Assembly: GCA_016929305.1 (NCBI GenBank)
Contig: JAFGJC010000202.1
Coordinates: 1-7,574 of the forward strand
Reading direction: 5' to 3'
From: a candidate division CSSED10-310 bacterium
GTDB taxonomy: Bacteria; CSSED10-310; JAFGJC01
Length of the DNA stretch: 7,574 nucleotides
Numbering within the stretch: position 1 is the first letter of the stretch; each line of letters opens with the position of its first letter. The notes beneath the pieces are model-generated. The model was not told the origin of the DNA, searched no databases, and saw only the letters and a program-made list of their open reading frames with translations. A program made the translations under genes and the position numbers. Below, piece after piece: positions 1 to 5,274 of this stretch.

Positions 1-1464
1 GACCACACCGTAGGCCGCGTATACCCAGAATTCCGCATACTCGATGCAGATCTGATCCAGGCAGTCGGTGCACTGAGCGGGATCCAGGTAGACCCAGTAG
101 CGGTCGGTATGTTCCCATCCGCTATAGTCGGTCATCCACGCATTCTGTGCCGGAGATTCAAAGCTTCCCATAATGCAGCCCGGTGTCGGGGTCGGCGTGA
201 TGGTCGGTGTCTCCGTCGGGATCGGTGTTTCCGTCGGCGTCCAGCTCGGTCCCGTGGTCGGTGTCGCAGAAGGCAGCGGGGTTTCCGTGGGAATCGTCGT
301 CGGTGTTTCAGTCGGTACCGGCGGCCAGGTGCTTGTCAGCCACGGACAATAATCCAGAAAACTGTCATTGACCAGATCATCTCCCAGACCGTCAGCATTA
401 CTTTCCGTTGTGGGATCACCCGTGCACGGAGGAACTTCCGTAGAACCGTTGGGATCATAAGGTCCCGTCGAATCGCCCCACCAGTTGTTTTCAATGTTTA
501 CAATCGGCGTATATGTGCTCCGCTGGGCAAACTGAGCACCGACACTATTGTCATAGAAATTATTCTCGTTGACCTGATATCCTGCTGTCTGATGATAGGG
601 TTGATTAAAATAAATGCCCCGCCCGCATAAATAGATATCATTGTGTTCGGCAACCAGATCTGCAACATCGTTATAGTCACTCTGGGAATGAATCCCGGCA
701 TAGGAAGCATTGTGCAGGTCATTGTCATGGATATACGAGCTATGATTATGATAACCCTTGATGCACGAACCGTTTGGTATATTGTAGATCAAGTTTCCGT
801 AAATTTCAGTGCCTGTGGATTCGTAATAGTATATCCCGCCGTGCGTTGTCTGGACATCATGGATTTCGTTATAGCGGATGATGCAATTGGTGCATCCATC
901 GGCAAAGTTCAGACCGTCGCCCACGGTATTCGTAACGTAGTTGTATTCCATCAGCCCGTTACTTACCGTACGAAGTTGAACACCTTCATCCGTTGACGAG
1001 CCGTGAACAATGCAATACCTGACAGTTGTATTTGCATATGCTGAACCCTGATATATCAGATCAGCAGTACCGTTGTAGATTTCCAGACCATCGATAAGTA
1101 TATCCTGGGCCGCTATCGAGAGAATTGTTGCCAGTGACGCATTACCGTCAATCACTGCTTCATCGATACTTCCCGGTGTTCGATTGCCGGGAGCGAATGA
1201 TGGCCGCGGATCGATGCCGGCCTGAGGTCCAAGCAACGTCAGGTTGTCCTTGTTGATGGCGATCGTTGAAGCAGGCGTGTAGACACCCTCTATGATCTGA
1301 ATGGTGTCCATGGGATTCGCAGCATCAATCGCTGTTTGAATGTCATTGTAGCAGGGACTCATTCCTCCACACCCCGCATCGTCGTCAACGTACAGAATAG
1401 CACCATATGCAGGCTGGGATATCAGCATGAGTGTAATGAGAACAGCAGTTAGCATTCGTCGCAT
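1..1464 (-). CDS. Secreted parallel beta-helix protein with Pro-Thr linker and unidentified C-terminal module (3' end beyond window)
   Basis: The frame is open for 488 codons from ATG at 1464 to the left edge, so the end is missing. The start is supported by AGGAGG at 1471-1476, six bases upstream. Residues 1-21 form a signal peptide: MRR, a hydrophobic core, and an A-Y-G cleavage site. Residues 23-375 look like a right-handed parallel beta-helix, with repeated short turns rich in Asn, Asp and Gly (NNF, YNEIHD, HNDIY). They close with the ENNWWGDSTGPYD motif at about 325-337 and DYCPWL at 371-376. A Pro-Thr-rich linker covers about 381-429. From Cys430 onward a different module begins, with many Trp, Tyr and Cys, which I do not recognise. 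The body is paralogous to the upstream gene product (1506-2999), 41 bp away and probably cotranscribed. Beta-helix proteins of this kind are usually extracellular carbohydrate-active or adhesive proteins. No catalytic residues of a known lyase family could be assigned, so ligand and activity are unknown. Confidence 0.85.
   Translation of the reverse strand, partial: MRRMLTAVLITLMLISQPAYGAILYVDDDAGCGGMSPCYNDIQTAIDAANPMDTIQIIEGVYTPASTIAINKDNLTLLGPQAGIDPRPSFAPGNRTPGSIDEAVIDGNASLATILSIAAQDILIDGLEIYNGTADLIYQGSAYANTTVRYCIVHGSSTDEGVQLRTVSNGLMEYNYVTNTVGDGLNFADGCTNCIIRYNEIHDVQTTHGGIYYYESTGTEIYGNLIYNIPNGSCIKGYHNHSSYIHDNDLHNASYAGIHSQSDYNDVADLVAEHNDIYLCGRGIYFNQPYHQTAGYQVNENNFYDNSVGAQFAQRSTYTPIVNIENNWWGDSTGPYDPNGSTEVPPCTGDPTTESNADGLGDDLVNDSFLDYCPWLTSTWPPVPTETPTTIPTETPLPSATPTTGPSWTPTETPIPTETPTITPTPTPGCIMGSFESPAQNAWMTDYSGWEHTDRYWVYLDPAQCTDCLDQICIEYAEFWVYAAYGVV
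178..323 (-). repeat. Degenerate short repeats encoding the Pro-Thr linker
   Basis: This stretch encodes a low-complexity linker built from variants of P-T-E-T-P (residues about 381-429 of the partial beta-helix protein). On the plus strand it reads as imperfect copies of a ggtgtttccgtcgg-like unit. Such linkers are typically flexible, extracellular and often glycosylated, and they separate folded domains in secreted enzymes and surface proteins. The tract marks the boundary between the beta-helix and the unknown C-terminal module. Repeats like this can change length by slippage or recombination. Confidence 0.75.
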
Positions 1465-1470
1465 GCTATA

Positions 1471-1476
1471 CCTCCT
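1471..1476 (-). promoter_or_regulatory. Ribosome binding site of the partial beta-helix gene
   Basis: The minus strand reads AGGAGG followed by TATAGC and ATG at 1464. The six-base spacing selects this ATG over the in-frame ATG three codons later, which would be 15 bases away. The site lies in the 41-bp gap after the upstream paralogue. No separate promoter is evident in that gap, which favours cotranscription. Confidence 0.75.
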
Positions 1477-1505
1477 TATTAAAAGTAATCCATCTCATTA
1501 AAAAA

Positions 1506-2999
1506 TCAGAAAATCTGATCGACACAATCGCATGATCCATCGAGATAATGCCGATAAATACATAGAGCATCCGCTGGTGAAACGGTATCATTGCCGTTGC
1601 AATCGGCGGAACAAAGTTCCTCCTCAGTAGGATTTGCGATGATGTTCAAATAGATCTGGAAGGCCATCTGTGCATCCTGAGGCGTCAATTGGCCATTATT
1701 ATCGACATCGCCATCGTTGATACATGGCGGACCCGGTTCCAGCAGCCAGGGGCAGTAATCGATGGTATCGCCCGCATCATTGCCCATGCCATCAGCATTC
1801 ATTTCCAATAGTGGATCATCGGTGCATTCCGGTACCTCAATCTCACCGTTCGCGTCATAGGGACCTGTCACATCCCCCCACCAGTTGTTTTCCGCCATCA
1901 GTGTTCCTGTACCCGTATTCATTACGCCATGCACATTGGCATATATGTTGTTGTTTTGAACCAGAATCGTCGTGGCGTCAGGTGCACCGCCATAATTGGT
2001 CACATTGATACCGACGGGATTGTTATGAATGTCATTCAACAGAATGGCGACTCCTGAAGTATTCTCCTCAAGCCGTATTCCCGCCCAGGAACTGCCGCCG
2101 ATGGATACATTGGATATCTCATTGCTGGCAATTTGGAGAGGTTCCTGGCCGAATGCCGAGGAATCCTCGACACAGATTCCCGCCGCGGTTACGGTGTGAA
2201 TGTTATTATTCATAATGATTCCGCCTTCGTTGCCGTATCCGCCGCGTCCCCATCGAATGCCATTGCCCTTGGTGGCATGGACAACATCATAAATTAAATT
2301 GTCCATAAGTGTAATATTGGTCGAACTGTAAATATAAAATCCACCATGCTCGGAATAGACATCATGGATTTCATTGTTAACGGCGATTCCATTTGACGAA
2401 TAGGCAAAGCTGGCACCGTCGCCCACAGTACTGAAAATATGATTGTTTTCGATACGGCTGTTCGCGGAGTATTTGAATTGAATGCCGTCATCTCCGGAAG
2501 AATGGTGCACAATACAATACTGAACAACATTGTCCGTAAAGAAAGCGTCCTGTTTGATCAGATCACCAGTCCCGGACTTAATCTCCAATCCGTTAAGAAT
2601 AATGTTACTGGCAGCCAGAAAGAATATGTGATCAACCATACTCTGTCCATCGATAATGGCTTCATTGGCGGATCCAGGAGTTCGAGTGGTAGACTGGCAG
2701 GGTCTTGGATCTATATTTGCCTGCGGACCCAGCAAGGTAAGGTCCGGCATGGCAATCGTAATTCTGTCGGTAACAGTATACAAACCCGGCGCAATTTGGA
2801 TCGTATCGCCGCTGGATGCATCCGCAACAGCATCAACCACTGAACAGTAAGTCACCGTGTATGGATCGGGTTGGCTTCCGCTGACACAGCCAGGTGCATT
2901 GACATCAACCTGAATGATACCAGCACTGACGTTCGATATAACCGTTACAAAAATAAAGCATGCCATTACGGTTGAAATCCTAAATTTATTAGATTTCAT
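1506..2999 (-). CDS. Secreted parallel beta-helix protein with C-terminal dockerin-like domain
   Basis: This is a complete 497-residue protein. ATG at 2999 follows AGGAGG (3005-3010) by five bases. Residues 1-26 are a signal peptide with Lys/Arg at 2-7, a hydrophobic core and V-S-A before the cleavage site. Residues 28-420 form a right-handed parallel beta-helix with repeating NN-hxI and NEI turns, ending in ENNWWGDVTGPYD (370-382) and DYCPWL (414-419). Residues about 426-492 hold two 12-residue EF-hand-like calcium loops. The first uses D431, D433, N435, Q437 and D442; the second uses D466, N468, N470, T472 and D477. Each loop is followed by a short helix, as in type I dockerins. Five cysteines (463, 467, 480, 490, 492) could form disulfides. 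Dockerins bind cohesins, but no cohesin is encoded here, so the partner is unknown. A near-consensus promoter lies upstream, and the next gene downstream is a paralogue with a different ending. The substrate is not identifiable. Confidence 0.88.
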   Translation of the reverse strand: MKSNKFRISTVMACFIFVTVISNVSAGIIQVDVNAPGCVSGSQPDPYTVTYCSVVDAVADASSGDTIQIAPGLYTVTDRITIAMPDLTLLGPQANIDPRPCQSTTRTPGSANEAIIDGQSMVDHIFFLAASNIILNGLEIKSGTGDLIKQDAFFTDNVVQYCIVHHSSGDDGIQFKYSANSRIENNHIFSTVGDGASFAYSSNGIAVNNEIHDVYSEHGGFYIYSSTNITLMDNLIYDVVHATKGNGIRWGRGGYGNEGGIIMNNNIHTVTAAGICVEDSSAFGQEPLQIASNEISNVSIGGSSWAGIRLEENTSGVAILLNDIHNNPVGINVTNYGGAPDATTILVQNNNIYANVHGVMNTGTGTLMAENNWWGDVTGPYDANGEIEVPECTDDPLLEMNADGMGNDAGDTIDYCPWLLEPGPPCINDGDVDNNGQLTPQDAQMAFQIYLNIIANPTEEELCSADCNGNDTVSPADALCIYRHYLDGSCDCVDQIF

Positions 3000-3004
3000 T
3001 GTTT

Positions 3005-3010
3005 CCTCCT
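3005..3010 (-). promoter_or_regulatory. Ribosome binding site of the dockerin-bearing beta-helix gene
   Basis: The minus strand reads AGGAGG, then AAACA, then ATG at 2999. This is a strong Shine-Dalgarno match at short but normal spacing, and it fixes the start of a protein whose first residues are a good signal peptide. Confidence 0.75.
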
Positions 3011-3066
3011 TGGTAAACGTAAATGCTTCTTTAATTCAGCAAACATCAAACCTTAATTAACTAGCA

Positions 3067-3094
3067 ACTATAAGGGATATGATTTTTTTGTCAA
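3067..3094 (-). promoter_or_regulatory. Sigma70-type promoter for the beta-helix gene pair
   Basis: The minus strand carries TTGACA at 3094-3089 (6/6 match to the -35 consensus), a 16-base spacer starting with an A-run, and TATAGT at 3072-3067 (5/6 match to the -10 consensus). Transcription would begin near 3060, leaving a leader of about 60 bases before the ATG at 2999. The 139-bp intergenic region is otherwise AT-rich and contains no convincing terminator for the upstream propeller gene. The promoter would drive the dockerin-bearing gene and probably its downstream paralogue. The call rests on consensus matching only. Confidence 0.6.
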
Positions 3095-3138
3095 TTCGTT
3101 CAATGAATCCAGAAAAGTATGAACTCACACATAAAGAA

Positions 3139-5157
3139 TCACGGTCCGAATCCGAATTCAAAGGTGTCAAGTCCGTCCATTCCTCCAAGTATATCCGTTC
3201 CTTCTGCATTGAGCATGGCACCCCAAAACACGATTCCCGCGTACGTTGACTGCCCGGTATCGGGCCATCTGAATTCAGGCAATATTCTCATTATGGTCTC
3301 ACCCGGGTGAAGTGTGATCAATCCTGCATCAATTTCTTGCGACCAATTGTCCCAGAACCAAAATTGACCCGCTATTTCAAGGATGATGAATAATGGGATG
3401 TTCGACTGGGAGGTGTTATCGCCATATAAAAAGGCATCAAGCCAGCACAATTCACCGGGACTGAACACGGAATCCGGCATTTGGAGCCGGACACCAATTT
3501 CAGGAATATTGACATCCCGGTTTTCCATTATGGTAATGTGTTGATTTACTTCGACATTGTTCATCGTTGAAACACTATGCTGCTGGTTCGGCCAGTGAAC
3601 CGTTAAGGAATCAATGTGCGGATGTGTATTCAGACCGAAATGAAGCGCCATGGGTTTCTGTGGCCCGAAATGTCCATTGCCGGCATACACTTCTCGAGTG
3701 TATTTGTCTTCGGCGGCCTGTACGGTGACTCGTGCCCCGATGGCACTTCGGTTGCTTTTGCCTTCCAGACCGGCTCCCTCAAGTCGAACGGTAATCCAGT
3801 TATTTCCAGGCAACAGTTCATTACGCCAGAGTTGGGGCGGATCTTCAGAAGCAAATCCGACGATGATGTCTTCATCGCCATCCAGATCGTAGTCAAAAGC
3901 TGTTGCGTTGTGCGGCGGAAGATTCTGATCGTTGATGGCGTTTAATCCCGTTTCGCTGGTTACCACGTGAAACGTATTGTCAGCTTCCTGTTTAAAAATA
4001 TACAAGCGATTATTCTCGTATCCACATTCTGTCAACAGGAAATCCGATAATCCGTCATTGTCGATATCAAACCAGCTGGCATAATGATCGCCATGATGAC
4101 GTGGTCTTGGATCGTCAGTCCGATCAACCAAATCAAAACCCCAGGTAAAAATATTGTCGGTGTTAACCAATGGGCAGGAATACACCTGATCACCGCCATG
4201 GGTCATTATTTCCAGGAAATCGATGTCGCTATCATTATCGAAATCACATGGCATGGAACCCCAGGAACATTTGGTGCCAGGCGGTCCGATATATTCACCA
4301 AAATGCGTTTCGGCCTGAATTTCAGTAAATGTGCCATCACCGTTGTTCCGCCAATGCAGATTGTGTCCCCGGCAGTAATTTCCGGTAAATAGATCCGGCC
4401 AGCCATCTCCGTTCCAGTCTGCTGAACTGACGGCATAGCACGGTATCTCCAGATACATGCCTGCCGTTTCCGTGGTCTGCGCGAATGATCCATTTCCGCT
4501 GCCTCTGAACAATAATGTGCTGGACCAGATCTCGTTGGCATAATCGTAAAACCAGTTGCCGACATAAAGATCTATCTTGCCGTCACAATCGACATCGGTG
4601 AAAACCGCTGAAGAAGTATTGTATAATCCCGCATCGAAGATACTTTTATCCGCAGGAAAGGAAAAATGACCCATTCCATCGTTGAGCATAATATCGAAAC
4701 GATCACCTCTGTCCGTTAGATATTCAAGACGATGGTAATAAAGGCCGGTGAACATATCCAAATCCCCGTCGTTGTCAATGTCGGCGAAAATCGCCAGTGA
4801 TGAATGTCTTCCGGTGCTGTCATTACGGCGGTTTGCACGAATTCCTGATTCCTCAGTGAAATCTATGAACTTTCTTGAAAACGGATCGTGAGGATCATCA
4901 CCGGGAACATTTAAAAACAATCGATGCTTGTTGATCACATCCATGGTAACTTCGTCGGATTTTTCGTGTAGTAATAGATCTGGATACTCATCACCATTAA
5001 TATCTGCAATGGCAATCCGAAATGCAGAAACACCCGTCAAACCTGTTTCCTGGCTGACATTGGTAAACGGAAATTCATATCCCGCGCTGCCAACAGTAAT
5101 AAAAATGAAAAAGGCGCAGGCATTTAGAAGCATCGAAATACTATATCGCACGGTCAT
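3139..5157 (-). CDS. Secreted seven-bladed FG-GAP/VCBS beta-propeller protein with ASPIC/UnbV domain
   Basis: This is a complete 672-residue protein. ATG at 5157 lies six bases after GGGAGG. Residues 1-25 are a signal peptide (G-S-A cleavage site). Seven calcium-loop motifs of the FG-GAP/VCBS type start at about residues 51, 125, 187, 246, 304, 363 and 421. Examples are ADIDNDGDLD, TDVDCDGKID and FDYDLDGDED. Their spacing of 58-62 residues after the first matches the blades of a seven-bladed propeller, as in integrin alpha chains. An ASPIC/UnbV domain follows at about 452-540, with SAIGARVTV, REVYAGNGHFG, LHFGLN and LTVHWP. The tail, about 549-672, is a separate beta-rich module with WFWDNW, a WP motif and a C-terminal FEFGFGP that I cannot assign to a named family. 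The family is associated with extracellular binding or adhesion; the ligand is unknown. The gene probably has its own promoter and lies 117 bp downstream of glnS, with no evident functional link to it. Confidence 0.9.
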   Translation of the reverse strand: MTVRYSISMLLNACAFFIFITVGSAGYEFPFTNVSQETGLTGVSAFRIAIADINGDEYPDLLLHEKSDEVTMDVINKHRLFLNVPGDDPHDPFSRKFIDFTEESGIRANRRNDSTGRHSSLAIFADIDNDGDLDMFTGLYYHRLEYLTDRGDRFDIMLNDGMGHFSFPADKSIFDAGLYNTSSAVFTDVDCDGKIDLYVGNWFYDYANEIWSSTLLFRGSGNGSFAQTTETAGMYLEIPCYAVSSADWNGDGWPDLFTGNYCRGHNLHWRNNGDGTFTEIQAETHFGEYIGPPGTKCSWGSMPCDFDNDSDIDFLEIMTHGGDQVYSCPLVNTDNIFTWGFDLVDRTDDPRPRHHGDHYASWFDIDNDGLSDFLLTECGYENNRLYIFKQEADNTFHVVTSETGLNAINDQNLPPHNATAFDYDLDGDEDIIVGFASEDPPQLWRNELLPGNNWITVRLEGAGLEGKSNRSAIGARVTVQAAEDKYTREVYAGNGHFGPQKPMALHFGLNTHPHIDSLTVHWPNQQHSVSTMNNVEVNQHITIMENRDVNIPEIGVRLQMPDSVFSPGELCWLDAFLYGDNTSQSNIPLFIILEIAGQFWFWDNWSQEIDAGLITLHPGETIMRILPEFRWPDTGQSTYAGIVFWGAMLNAEGTDILGGMDGLDTFEFGFGP

Positions 5158-5163
5158 GGTATA

Positions 5164-5173
5164 CCTCCCCCCC
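5164..5173 (-). promoter_or_regulatory. Ribosome binding site with adjoining G7 tract
   Basis: The minus strand reads GGGGGGGAGG followed by TATACC and ATG at 5157. The Shine-Dalgarno core is continuous with a seven-base homopolymeric G run. Slippage in the run would lie upstream of the core, so spacing to the ATG would not change. The extra G residues could still affect leader folding or transcription. Confidence 0.6.
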
Positions 5174-5190
5174 TGTTTCGATAGAAATAC

Positions 5191-5211
5191 GGTGAATTCA
5201 TCATATTCACC
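5191..5211. other. Perfect 7-bp inverted repeat in the leader region of the propeller gene
   Basis: GGTGAAT (5191-5197) and ATTCACC (5205-5211) are perfect inverted copies separated by seven bases. The repeat sits between glnS and the propeller gene, just downstream of the candidate promoter at 5221-5249. In the minus-strand transcript it could form a small hairpin, or as DNA it could be an operator. The bases that follow in the minus strand (GTATTTCTATC) contain no proper T-run, so it is a poor intrinsic terminator for glnS. No regulator is encoded nearby. Confidence 0.4.
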
Positions 5212-5220
5212 ATATTTTAT

Positions 5221-5249
5221 AAAATAAAGGAAGGATAAGAACCCGTCAA
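5221..5249 (-). promoter_or_regulatory. Candidate sigma70-type promoter for the propeller gene
   Basis: The minus strand has TTGACG at 5249-5244 (5/6 match to the -35 consensus), a 17-base spacer and TATTTT at 5226-5221 (4/6 match to the -10 consensus). An AT-rich palindrome, ATTTTATAAAAT, occupies 5214-5225. Transcription would start near 5214, giving a leader of about 57 bases that includes the inverted repeat at 5191-5211. The -10 match is modest, so readthrough from glnS remains possible. Confidence 0.45.
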
Positions 5250-5274
5250 TGACATGAATTATTTATGATGGCAT

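Noticed and set aside
178..323. Regularly recurring short units that could suggest a CRISPR array
   Set aside because: The units are degenerate, have no unique spacers of constant length, and translate in frame into a Pro-Thr-Glu linker.
109..630. Arg-rich plus-strand open frame of 173 codons
   Set aside because: It is the antisense of the Pro-Thr linker and helix end of the minus-strand beta-helix gene. Its Arg/Gly composition comes from the complement of repeated Thr/Pro codons, and it has no family resemblance.
2958..2999. Possible lipobox (V-M-A-C14) in the dockerin-bearing protein
   Set aside because: The hydrophobic segment before Cys14 is too short and continues past it to residue 22. 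A better signal peptidase I site (V-S-A) lies at residue 26. The similar L-N-A-C14 in the propeller protein is rejected for the same reason.
3095..3138. Terminator after the propeller gene
   Set aside because: Only a four-base ATTC/GAAT stem could be found, and the A-rich stretch near it is on the wrong strand sense to act as a U-tract for the minus-strand transcript.
1506..3200. Type IX secretion or LPXTG-type sorting signals at the C-termini
   Set aside because: The ends (CDCVDQIF and FEFGFGP) show no LPXTG motif with a hydrophobic tail and basic end, and no recognisable type IX sorting domain.
5191..5211. Inverted repeat as an intrinsic terminator of glnS
   Set aside because: The stem has only seven base pairs with few G-C pairs, and no T-run follows on the minus strand. 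It also lies downstream of a promoter-like site, so a leader or operator role is at least as likely.
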